From: an uncultured Mucilaginibacter sp.
GTDB lineage: Bacteria; Bacteroidota; Bacteroidia; Sphingobacteriales; Sphingobacteriaceae
Assembly (NCBI GenBank): GCA_946479225.1
Contig: CAMLFI010000191.1
Span: 1-5,693, forward strand
Length of the DNA stretch: 5,693 nt
Direction of reading: 5' to 3'
The translations under genes were made by a program, and so were the position numbers. Every line of letters begins with the position of its first letter. The stretch's first letter is position 1. Below are positions 1 to 5,693 of the stretch, piece by piece. Below the pieces are notes generated by a model. It saw only the letters and a program-made list of their open reading frames with translations. It was not told where the DNA came from and did no database searches.

Positions 1-2
1 TC

Positions 3-74
3 CGCCGCGCGCTCCGCGCCCCGGCGCGCCAGATCGCCGACAATGCCGGCGAGGAAAGTGGTTTACAAAAATGA
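3..74 (+). pseudogene. GroEL-like fragment at window edge, foreign in composition
   Basis: Frame 3 reads RRALRAPARQIADNAGEES, then GLQK and a TGA stop at 72-74. From memory, the first part matches the GroEL (Hsp60 chaperonin) segment that in E. coli reads roughly [20 protein letters not shown], about 100 residues before the C-terminus. The R-A-x-x-A-P-x-R-Q-I and N-x-G-E-E positions coincide. The similarity stops at about base 59, just where composition falls from about 77% GC (1-60) to about 32% GC (61-120). An intact GroEL would run another hundred residues, so this is not a functional gene end. The APARQI wording resembles high-GC proteobacterial GroEL more than Bacteroidota GroEL. A chimeric contig end is the simplest explanation; a true relict is possible. 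Only about 19 residues support the call. Confidence 0.5.
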
Positions 75-93
75 TTTTTGATCTTCTTGTAAC

Positions 94-122
94 AAAAAAG
101 CCTGATACAGGTATCAGGCTTT
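94..122 (-). terminator. Intrinsic terminator of the tRNA-Ala gene
   Basis: Bases 97-108 and 111-122 form a perfect 12-bp inverted repeat around a 2-base centre (AAAGCCTGATAC / GTATCAGGCTTT). Read on the minus strand, the hairpin begins a few bases beyond the tRNA 3' end. Its GC-containing stem runs into six T's (complement of 94-99), the classic Rho-independent arrangement. On the plus strand only three T's follow, so it mainly serves the tRNA transcript. Confidence 0.88.
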
Positions 123-125
123 AAG

Positions 126-199
<74 letters not shown>

Positions 200-210
200 G
201 TTGCGGATGG

Positions 211-240
211 CAAAAGTAGTAAAAAGTTAAACAATAGCAA
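211..240 (-). promoter_or_regulatory. Bacteroidota-type promoter of tRNA-Ala
   Basis: On the minus strand, TACTTTTG (complement of 211-218) fits the Bacteroidota -7 box TAnnTTTG at every fixed position. A TTG -33 box (complement of 238-240) lies exactly 19 bp upstream, the usual spacing for the primary sigma factor of this phylum. Transcription should start about 5-7 bases after the -7 box, leaving only a few leader nucleotides before the mature tRNA 5' end at 199. The spacer is very AT-rich. Confidence 0.85.
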
Positions 241-679
241 TAATATTTATGTCTTCAAATACCGTCGGAGCGAGACGGCCAAATGTGTGGTTCGAATTGC
301 AAACAGCGAGGCGCTTGCTTCAGACAAGCTTATTCTTTCCTAATACTTAATATCTTTTTTTGCCTTTTTTCGCGTCTATTGTAATACACGTTCCTTTTAA
401 ATCAAGTTAATGCTTTTTTTAGGTTAGAAACCGGGAGATTTTACCTATTTTCGATTCATTGTGACAAAAACCGGCGTTAAGGCTCGGATTTTTGTTGCTT
501 ATGAAAAACAAGTTGTTGGCAAAGTTATTTTCCGATGGATATCGCTGTAACTTTTCCTGTTTCTGATAGACAGATGTGCCGGGGAGGGAGTGGGCGTACG
601 CCGTTTCGTACCTGATTCAATGGTCGGGGACAATGGTTTGCGGTGTCAGGGTATCTCGTTCTATGAAAATTGCTATTCT
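241..679. other. AT-rich intergenic region and leader of the giant gene
   Basis: No confident gene lies here on either strand. From 300 to about 560 it is AT-rich, with T-tracts at 355-361, 365-370 and 414-420; the first two are about one helical turn apart and could bend DNA or act as an upstream promoter element. Two short hairpins (262-278 and 313-329, 5-bp stems) are too weak to call terminators. Bases 571-660 are clearly more GC-rich and contain the palindrome at 593-602. I found no plus-strand promoter with both a TAnnTTTG box and a correctly spaced TTG; the nearest -7-like strings are TATTTTCG (446-453) and TAACTTTT (548-555). The promoter of the giant gene presumably lies here but cannot be placed. 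Confidence 0.6.
593..602. promoter_or_regulatory. 10-bp perfect palindrome upstream of the giant gene
   Basis: GGCGTACGCC is a perfect palindrome. Its right half overlaps a second inverted repeat, GTACG (596-600) with CGTAC (607-611) around a 6-base loop. It could be an operator for a dimeric regulator or a small RNA hairpin in the leader, about 80 bases before the start codon. Palindromes of this length can occur by chance, so the function is inference only. Confidence 0.25.
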
Positions 680-683
680 ATGA
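633..683 (+). CDS. Possible 16-codon leader ORF overlapping the giant gene start (ATGA)
   Basis: ATG at 633 opens a frame reading MVCGVRVSRSMKIAIL and ending at TGA 681-683. That stop shares the ATGA at 680-683 with the start of the large gene, the arrangement used for translational coupling. A second in-frame ATG at 663 would give only six codons. The peptide resembles nothing I recognise, and the short length makes chance likely. If translated, it would deliver ribosomes to the giant gene, which has no Shine-Dalgarno-like sequence of its own. Confidence 0.2.
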   Translation: MVCGVRVSRSMKIAIL

Positions 684-742
684 AGAGTTTTCTACTTACC
701 TGTTTTATTTTAATACTATCGGTTACCGGTTTTAGCCAGGCC
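680..742 (+). other. Sec signal peptide of the giant protein
   Basis: Residues 1-21 have a short basic start (MKSF), a hydrophobic core (LLTCFILILSV) and a T-G-F-S-Q-A end, so cleavage is likely after Ala21 or in the FSQ region. 'FSQA'-like endings are common in exported Bacteroidota proteins. Cys8 lies inside the core and no Cys follows the cleavage point, so this is not a lipoprotein signal. Confidence 0.88.
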
Positions 743-3700
743 CTTGATGGAAGCATTACGCCATCAAGCCCGGCCATTTGCTCGGGCGCGGCAGTTGTAT
801 TAACAGCCAATGGCTCCGGCGGAACCCCCGGTTACACCTATTTTTGGATCACTACCGGCGAAAACACGCAAAGCATAACAATAACAACAGCACGTACTTA
901 CACCGTTCGCATAACAGATCAGGCAGGGGCTTCAAAAGATATTAGTATAAATATTGCAGCTAATGTTACTCCGCAAGCACCAACCGCAGGCAACACAGGC
1001 GGGCCGGTATGTTATAATTCGTCGGCAAGGCTTGAGGCCACTGCGCCGGCGGGCGCTATTTTTAATTGGTATGCAGACCCGCAGGGCGGCATTCCGCTGG
1101 CTACCGGCGCTGTTTTTAACACTCCCCCCATCACGTCGCAGTCTACTATATATTATGTAGAGGCAACTGTTAATGGATGCGTAAGCACACGTACGGGTGT
1201 TGCTGTGCCGCTGGCTGCTAATCCTACTCCTGTTAGCGCAACTATATGCGCCAACGGTGTAGCTGTTTTAAAAGCTACCGGAGCAAGTAATTACCGTTGG
1301 TGGGATGCTGCGGCAGGCGGCGCACAGGTTGGCAGTGGCGACACATTCACAACCCCTATACTCACACAAACAACAACCTATTATGTTGAAGGGATAACCG
1401 CCTCGGGCTGTACAACAGAGCGCGTACCTGTTGTGGCTTCAGTTACACCGGCGCCGGCGGCACCCACAGTAGCCTCTGCCATGTATAACATTTGTATAAA
1501 TAGCCGGGCTACCTTACAGGCTACGGGCCCGGGTGGCGTGCTGTTTGATTGGTTTGATGTGGCCCAGGGAGGGGTGGCGCTCATTACAAGCCCTGATTAT
1601 ACCACCCCTGTTCTTACAGCTAACAAAACCTATTGGGTGCAATCCAGGATTAACGATTGTATTGGGCCGCGCACGCAGGTTGAGGTTATTGTAAGCACCG
1701 TTCCGCCCGCGCCGCAAGGCACCAGCGACGGGCCGGTTTGTGTTGGCTCCAGCGCTACATTGCGCGTCACTAATCCTTCTGCCGGCATGAGCTATCAGTG
1801 GTTTGAGTCGGCCTCGTCATCCGCGCCTTTATTTACCGGAACAGTTTTTCCAACGCCGGCCTTATCAGGCGCTACCACCTTTTATTTACGCGCGGTAAAC
1901 GGGCCATGCACCAGCGAAGCCGCTCCTGTTGAAGCCACTATTTTGCCTGTTATTGAAAAGCCCACCGTTTCCGGCTCCACACTTATTTGTTCGCGGAGTA
2001 CTACGGAGCTCAACATCAACCAGCCTAACAGCAATTATACTTATGAGTGGTTCGATACCGAGAATGGTGTTACACCTATTTATACGGGCGTGTCTTTCAT
2101 CTCGTCATCTGTTAATAATAATACAACTTTTTATGTGCAAGCCAGGTCCGGCAATTGTACCAGTGCCCGCACCGCTGTTGCAATTACTTTATTACCCTTG
2201 CCGCCCCAACCCACAGTTACGCCTGTTGCGGCTATCTGTTATAATACAACAGCAACGCTTGCAGCAGACAATGGCACGCTCTACAGATGGTATACAGCTC
2301 AAACGGGTGGCGTATCTATATCATCCGACCGGGTTTTTACTACCGGCGCATTAACCGCTACTACCACATTTTATGTTTCTAATCTTGTAGATGGATGCGA
2401 AAGCGACCGAACCGCTATCACCGTAACCGTTAACCCGGCAACACCGCCTCCGGTGGTTGATGATCCCGGCCCTGCGGTTTGCCGCGGCACTACTATTACT
2501 TTACACGCCCATTCTTCCGGTGGGGTTTTACAATGGTTTTCAGTCCCCACGGGCGGCAACCAGGTATTTCAAGGGCCAGACTATCCGGTAACAGTTAATA
2601 ACACCACAACCTTTTATGTTCAGGAAGTTAGTGGTGCATGTATCAGCAACCGCACCGCTGTTACCGTACAGGTTATCCCATACACCGCTACGCAGTTTGC
2701 GTATAGCGCAGGGACTTACTGTACCTCAAGCGGACCTCAGACACCAACTATATATGTTACGGGAGGTAGTTTTTCCGGTAGTGCAGGACTAAGTATTAAT
2801 CCGACCACGGGTACAATAAACATTGCTTCAACCCCGGCAGGCAAATACACCGTTTCATACACCACCAACAACGGGTGCAGCATCGCCACTACTGCATCAA
2901 TAACTATTACCAATACCGCGGATGCTACGTTTACTTACAGCGCCGCAACTTTTTGCCAGGGGGGCGCCAATCCAAGGCCTCAATTTACGCTTACATCCAG
3001 CGGCGGGGTGTTTTCGGCAAACTTGCCGGGCATTTCTATTAATCCAAGCACCGGCGAAATAGACCTTTCAGCAAGTCAGCCTGGTAATTATATTATTAGC
3101 AACACTGTTGATCTAAACCCCATCTGCAACAGCGCTGATACAAAAACCTTTCCGGTTACCATACAGGCAAGTGTAGTTCCCAATGCTGGCAGCGATCGTT
3201 ACGCCGCCAGGGCTCCGTATACCTTGTCGGGTTCTGCTCCCGGTGCCACCACCGTAACGTGGTCAACCACCAATGGCCTGGGTACGTTTACAAACCCTAA
3301 CAGTCTTAACAATGCGATATATACACCTAATGCCGCTGATAATGCGGTAACATTCATATTATCGGCAAACGATGGAGGGCCCTGCGGCCCCCAAACAGCG
3401 CGGGTGACCGTAACTTTTATAAACAGCCCGACTGCACCGATTACCACAACCGACACCGTTTGTGTAGGCACTGCCGCTACCTTAACTGCCTTTGCTACAG
3501 GAGCAACTTCTTACCAGTGGTTTGATGTAGCTACCAATGGCAGCGTTTTACATACCGGTGCCAATTATACTACCGCAGCATTAAATACGGTTGGCGTTGT
3601 AAAATACTGGGTATCAGCGCAGACAAATGGGGTTAGTGGCCCGCGAACAGAGGTTGATGTACTGGTAAAAAGCCCCCCGGGTGCCATTCAGGTTACAGGC

Positions 3701-5693
3701 GATACAGAGATTTGCAGCGGCACCTCATCACTCCTGGTAGCAGCAAGCACAAACGCGACTGCATACAAGTGGTTTAATGCTGATATGTTCCCGGTAGCGA
3801 CAGGTAATACACTTAGCGTGCCGGTGTTTACAAATACCAGCTATTTTGTGCAGGCTGAAGCCGGTGGCTGCCTAAGCCCGATGTTTGAAGTGAAATTAAC
3901 TGTTAAACAGGCACCGCGGGTGGTAAGTGACGCATCGGGTGAAATTTGCAGTGGCACCGCGCAAAACTATTTAATTAAAGCAGATCTGACCGGAACTACC
4001 TTTACATGGACGCGGGCCGCAAAAGCAGCCATTAACAACAATCAGCCGGCCTCGGGCTCGGGTGATAATATAACTGAGGTGTTGGTTAACTCAACACCTA
4101 ATTTACAAACAGTAACCTATGTAATTACCCCCACCTCGCCTAATGGTTGTTCGGGCACGCCGTTTAATTATACGGTTACGGTTAACCCTATCCCCGTTTT
4201 AACAAGCGCGGCGCAGGTAACCGTATGTAATGAAACCCAGGTGAATTACACTCCTTCATTTAATCCGGGGGTAACTGCTTTTAGCTGGAGCCGGGACGCT
4301 GTGGCGGGGATATCGAACATTAGCATTGCAGACCAAGCCTCGCTTACCATTCGCGAAGCGTTAAATAACACTACAAATGCGCCGGTAATTGCAACATACC
4401 GTTTTACCGTTACCACCGCCAACGGCTGCACAACTACTATTCAGTTCCCCGTTACTGTTAATCCATCTGTTACCATCACCAGTGAGGATTTTACACTGGC
4501 CTGCTCTAACGTGCCCTTTGTATATCAGATCGCTTCTAATGTATCAGGAGCAACTTACGACTGGAAGCGTCCGGCGGTTGGAAACAATCCGGCGAGATCC
4601 GTCACCGGTGTTACTTCAATAAATGAAACACTTATAAACAACACCGGGCAACAATTGGATGTTTATTACGTGATAACACCTTTTTACAATGGTTGTTCCA
4701 GTCAGCCATTTACGTACCACGCCATTTTTAACCCGCAGCCTGTAAAGCCGATGTTAAACGTAAATACCCCCATTTGCGAAGGCAATACGCTGGTATTACA
4801 AACTGACGCGGTAGCCGGAGCCACCTATACATGGACCCTGCCCGACGGCTCCTCTTCCAGCACGCAGGCCCCGGTACTTAATATCAATAATGTCACCCCG
4901 GCCCATGCAGGTACTTACTCGCTTACCGTTACAGTAAACGGCTGCTCAAGCGAGGCGGGTACTAATACTGTGGTTGTAAACAGAAAACCTACTGCCAATG
5001 CCGGTCCCGACCAAAGCCAATGCCCTACAACAACGGTGGTTAACCTTAACGGCGAAACGCGCGGCGGTGTTAGTGGCGGCCCCATCTCAGGCGTATGGAC
5101 AACTGCCGGAACCGGCACGTTTTCGGCGATAAATGACATGCGGGCTAAGTACTTCCCCTCTGATCAGGACAGGGCAAATGGTTCTGTTACGCTTACGCTT
5201 ACGTCTGCAAGCCCGGACGACTGTACACCTGCGGTTGATCAAGTGCTAATTACGTTTGCTTTGTTAAAGATAGCGGATGCGGGTTTAGACCAAACGACAT
5301 GCCTAAACGCAAACGTAGCCGTTTCCGGAACGATAGCGCCTGGAAAGGGAAGTGCGCAGTGGACATCCTCCGGAACCGGTACATTTGATGCGCCAAATCA
5401 AAGCGCTACCGTATATCATCCCAGCGCGGCCGATTTTGCAGCCGGATCGGTTACGCTTAAATTAACAGCATCAGCCCCCGGGGCGTGCGACCTGCCCGAC
5501 GATGACCTCGTAATTGCTTTTGCGCCGGCGGTAACCGTTACTGCTGATGCAAGCCCTTTAAGGTATATATTTAAAGGCGAAACAATAACACTGCATCCCA
5601 CCGTAAGCGATGAAAACGTGACCTACCTCTGGACGCCCGCCACCGGCTTAGACGATGCTACGGCGAAAAACCCGGTTGTTACAGGCGGCGACA
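680..5693 (+). CDS. Giant secreted Ig-like/PKD-like repeat protein (probable T9SS adhesin), 3' end outside window
   Basis: This single uninterrupted frame of 1,671 codons has no stop before the window edge. It starts with a signal peptide (residues 1-21) and continues as about twenty beta-sandwich modules of 75-95 residues. Most have a Cys near the start, a central Trp, and a second Cys in an N/D-G-C context near the end. These resemble the Ig-like (CHU_C-associated), SprB-like and PKD-like domains of Bacteroidota surface proteins. Such proteins usually cross the outer membrane through the type IX secretion system and end in a gliding-motility-associated C-terminal domain; that end is not visible, so the T9SS assignment is inference. 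Thr, Ser, Ala and Asn dominate and Lys/Arg are scarce, as in extracellular adhesins. No catalytic motif is seen. ATG 680 was chosen because a normal signal peptide follows at once. An in-frame ATG at 620 would add 20 polar residues, and the frame is open back to 551. No Shine-Dalgarno site precedes it, as is usual in this phylum. Confidence 0.92.
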   Translation, partial: MKSFLLTCFILILSVTGFSQALDGSITPSSPAICSGAAVVLTANGSGGTPGYTYFWITTGENTQSITITTARTYTVRITDQAGASKDISINIAANVTPQAPTAGNTGGPVCYNSSARLEATAPAGAIFNWYADPQGGIPLATGAVFNTPPITSQSTIYYVEATVNGCVSTRTGVAVPLAANPTPVSATICANGVAVLKATGASNYRWWDAAAGGAQVGSGDTFTTPILTQTTTYYVEGITASGCTTERVPVVASVTPAPAAPTVASAMYNICINSRATLQATGPGGVLFDWFDVAQGGVALITSPDYTTPVLTANKTYWVQSRINDCIGPRTQVEVIVSTVPPAPQGTSDGPVCVGSSATLRVTNPSAGMSYQWFESASSSAPLFTGTVFPTPALSGATTFYLRAVNGPCTSEAAPVEATILPVIEKPTVSGSTLICSRSTTELNINQPNSNYTYEWFDTENGVTPIYTGVSFISSSVNNNTTFYVQARSGNCTSARTAVAITLLPLPPQPTVTPVAAICYNTTATLAADNGTLYRWYTAQTGGVSISSDRVFTTGALTATTTFYVSNLVDGCESDRTAITVTVNPATPPPVVDDPGPAVCRGTTITLHAHSSGGVLQWFSVPTGGNQVFQGPDYPVTVNNTTTFYVQEVSGACISNRTAVTVQVIPYTATQFAYSAGTYCTSSGPQTPTIYVTGGSFSGSAGLSINPTTGTINIASTPAGKYTVSYTTNNGCSIATTASITITNTADATFTYSAATFCQGGANPRPQFTLTSSGGVFSANLPGISINPSTGEIDLSASQPGNYIISNTVDLNPICNSADTKTFPVTIQASVVPNAGSDRYAARAPYTLSGSAPGATTVTWSTTNGLGTFTNPNSLNNAIYTPNAADNAVTFILSANDGGPCGPQTARVTVTFINSPTAPITTTDTVCVGTAATLTAFATGATSYQWFDVATNGSVLHTGANYTTAALNTVGVVKYWVSAQTNGVSGPRTEVDVLVKSPPGAIQVTGDTEICSGTSSLLVAASTNATAYKWFNADMFPVATGNTLSVPVFTNTSYFVQAEAGGCLSPMFEVKLTVKQAPRVVSDASGEICSGTAQNYLIKADLTGTTFTWTRAAKAAINNNQPASGSGDNITEVLVNSTPNLQTVTYVITPTSPNGCSGTPFNYTVTVNPIPVLTSAAQVTVCNETQVNYTPSFNPGVTAFSWSRDAVAGISNISIADQASLTIREALNNTTNAPVIATYRFTVTTANGCTTTIQFPVTVNPSVTITSEDFTLACSNVPFVYQIASNVSGATYDWKRPAVGNNPARSVTGVTSINETLINNTGQQLDVYYVITPFYNGCSSQPFTYHAIFNPQPVKPMLNVNTPICEGNTLVLQTDAVAGATYTWTLPDGSSSSTQAPVLNINNVTPAHAGTYSLTVTVNGCSSEAGTNTVVVNRKPTANAGPDQSQCPTTTVVNLNGETRGGVSGGPISGVWTTAGTGTFSAINDMRAKYFPSDQDRANGSVTLTLTSASPDDCTPAVDQVLITFALLKIADAGLDQTTCLNANVAVSGTIAPGKGSAQWTSSGTGTFDAPNQSATVYHPSAADFAAGSVTLKLTASAPGACDLPDDDLVIAFAPAVTVTADASPLRYIFKGETITLHPTVSDENVTYLWTPATGLDDATAKNPVVTGGD
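743..967 (+). other. Module 0: SprB-like unit
   Basis: Residues 22-96 show the pattern C-S-G (Cys34), V-V-L-T-A, G-G-T-P-G-Y-T-Y-x-W (Trp56), a T-T-A-R-T-Y-T-V strand and T-D near the end. This matches the SprB-like repeat found in gliding and adhesion proteins of Bacteroidota. The usual closing 'D-x-x-G-C' is here D-Q-A-G-A, so Cys34 has no partner inside the module. Confidence 0.65.
968..2680 (+). repeat. Modules 1-7: seven tandem Ig-like units of about 80 residues
   Basis: Residues 97-667 hold seven consecutive units. Each has P-x-x-P-x linkers, a first Cys (111, 190, 272, 354, 437, 520, 601), a W-aromatic pair (W130, W209, W291, W374, W457, W537, W619), often a 'GG..L.TG..F.TP' turn, a T-T-[FY]-[YW]-[VL] strand, and a second Cys (167, 244, 327, 410, 493, 573, 654), usually followed by S-x-R. 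This corresponds to the Ig-like 'CHU_C-associated' family as I recall it. Each Cys pair probably forms the intradomain disulfide. The units are conserved in pattern but diverged at DNA level, so the duplications are old. Confidence 0.82.
2681..3169 (+). repeat. Modules 8-9: two 'F-x-Y-S...C...G-x-S-I-N' units
   Basis: Residues 668-830 contain two related units of a different family. Each has F-x-Y-S-A-x-T-[YF]-C (Cys681, Cys759), a G-G-x-F-S turn, [GP]-[LG]-[IS]-S-I-N-P-[TS]-[TS]-G-x-I (about 704 and 784), a P-G-[KN]-Y strand, and a late Cys (733, 816). The pattern is typical of modules mixed with Ig units in very long Bacteroidota surface proteins. They lack the W-aromatic core of modules 1-7. 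The function is probably structural spacing or binding; no ligand can be inferred. Confidence 0.65.
3170..3424 (+). other. Module 10: 'N-A-G-x-D' PKD-like unit with a single Cys
   Basis: Residues 831-915 begin P-N-A-G-S-D and continue L-S-G-S-A-P-G-A, W-S-T, G-T-F and I-Y-T-P, the same pattern as modules 17 and 18. Where those have an early Cys after N-A-G-x-D-Q, this unit has R-Y-A-A, so only the late Cys902 remains. Confidence 0.6.
3425..3907 (+). repeat. Modules 11-12: second block of Ig-like units
   Basis: Residues 916-1076 return to the family of modules 1-7. Module 11 has T-V-C-V-G (Cys928), Q-W-F-D (W947) and K-Y-W-V-S-A. Module 12 has E-I-C-S-G (Cys1012), K-W-F-N (W1031), S-Y-F-V-Q-A and G-G-C (Cys1064). 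In module 11 the expected closing Cys is Val985 (N-G-V), so Cys928 is unpaired within the module. Confidence 0.75.
3908..4735 (+). repeat. Modules 13-15: three PKD-like units of about 90 residues
   Basis: Residues 1077-1352 form three longer units. Each has an early Cys (1090, 1183, 1275), a central [TSD]-W (W1110, W1203, W1295), an inserted stretch ending in [IL]-x-[EN]-x-L-[IVN]-N-x-T, a Y-x-[IF]-[TV] strand and a late [NY]-G-C (1157, 1250, 1339), commonly followed by P-F-x-Y/V-T-V-x-[VF]-N. This is the PKD-like type often found next to Ig units in T9SS cargo proteins. The 'T-Y-V-I-T-P' wording in modules 13 and 15 is diagnostic for the subgroup. Confidence 0.7.
4736..4978 (+). other. Module 16: Ig-like unit
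   Basis: Residues 1353-1433 have P-I-C-E-G-N-T-L-V-L (Cys1366), T-Y-T-W-T-L-P-D-G (W1385), the Ig signature A-G-T-Y-S-L-T-V (about 1409-1417) and N-G-C (Cys1422). The A-G-x-Y motif on the F strand is characteristic of Ig-fold domains and makes this the most classical Ig unit of the protein. Confidence 0.7.
4979..5521 (+). repeat. Modules 17-18: 'N-A-G-x-D-Q...C' units
   Basis: Residues 1434-1614 hold two similar units. Each begins with A-x-A-G-x-D-Q (about 1439 and 1532), followed by Cys1448 or Cys1541, a V-x-[LV]-x-G strand, [VQ]-W-T-[TS]-[AS]-G-T-G-T-F (W1473, W1561), an A-x-[YF]-x-P-S turn, G-S-V-T-L-x-L-T-[SA]-[SA] and a late Cys (1515, 1603). They are like module 10 but with the full Cys pair. 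The acidic run P-D-D-D (about 1606-1609) could bind calcium, which is inference. Confidence 0.7.
5522..5693 (+). other. Module 19: PKD-type unit cut by the window edge
   Basis: Residues 1615-1671 read V-T-V-T-A-D-A-S...I-x-x-G-E-T-I-T-L-H-P-T-V-S...Y-L-W-T-P-A-T-G-L-D-D-A-T. The W-T-P-x-T-G-L-(D/S)-(D/N) motif is the well-known PKD-like unit that commonly lies shortly before the gliding-motility-associated C-terminal sorting domain. Its presence suggests the end of the protein may be near, but the remainder is not in the window. No Cys is present in the visible part. Confidence 0.72.

Noticed and set aside
1..60. Minus-strand reading of the GC-rich edge (T-F-L-A-G-I-V-G-D-L-A-R-R-G) as a coding fragment
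   Set aside because: It has no start codon after the upstream TAA, and the plus-strand GroEL match explains the segment better. Open antisense frames are expected in GC-rich coding DNA.
289..297. GGTTCGAAT, which looks like a tRNA T-loop
   Set aside because: The flanking bases do not form a T stem, and no acceptor, D or anticodon arm can be built around it on either strand.
313..329. Hairpin GCTTG/CAAGC followed by a T-containing stretch as a plus-strand terminator
   Set aside because: The stem is only 5 bp and the downstream sequence is not a continuous T run; no plus-strand gene ends before it.
548..555. TAACTTTT as the -7 box of the giant gene
   Set aside because: It misses the final G of TAnnTTTG, and the nearest TTG (516-518) is 29 bp away instead of 19-21.
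968..2680. DNA-level tandem repeats that could recombine or vary in copy number
   Set aside because: The modules share amino-acid patterns but I saw no long near-identical DNA stretch between them, only short recurring strings around the T-T-F-Y-V strand.
954..5601. Short open frames inside the giant gene, for example 1929-2354 plus and 3199-3471 minus
   Set aside because: They overlap a continuous 1,671-codon frame with clear domain patterns, and their translations are low-complexity shadows with no recognisable features.

Overview
The window looks like a Bacteroidota chromosome, probably of the Sphingobacteriaceae type (Mucilaginibacter/Pedobacter-like). Four things suggest this: moderate GC with an AT-rich intergenic region; a tRNA promoter that fits the Bacteroidota pattern TTG-N19-TAnnTTTG exactly; no Shine-Dalgarno-like site before the large gene; and that gene encodes a giant secreted protein of Ig-like/PKD-like modules typical of type IX secretion (T9SS) cargo. 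The genus is a guess.

Layout. Bases 1-60 are about 77% GC and read in frame 3 as a short piece of GroEL. The next 60 bases are about 32% GC, so this edge looks foreign to the rest of the window, most simply an assembly or library chimera. Bases 94-122 are an intrinsic terminator and 126-199 a complete tRNA-Ala(GGC), both on the minus strand. Its promoter is at 211-240. Bases 241-679 hold no confident gene. They contain three T-tracts, a 10-bp palindrome, and a short reading frame whose stop overlaps the start of the next gene.

From 680 to the right edge there is one uninterrupted plus-strand reading frame of 1,671 codons with no stop in the window. It encodes a signal peptide followed by about twenty beta-sandwich modules of roughly 75-95 residues, in several families. 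In order these are: one SprB-like unit, seven Ig-like units with a W-aromatic and C...C pattern, two 'TYC/GLSIN' units, one 'NAG' unit, two more Ig-like units, three PKD-like units, one Ig unit, two 'NAGxDQ' units, and a PKD unit cut by the edge. No enzyme motif is visible. The best reading is a surface or secreted adhesin/matrix protein whose C-terminal T9SS sorting domain lies outside the window.

The tRNA and the giant gene are divergently transcribed and show no functional link. I found no CRISPR array, insertion sequence or phage gene. The open reading frames on other frames and strands inside 680-5693 are shadows of this gene.
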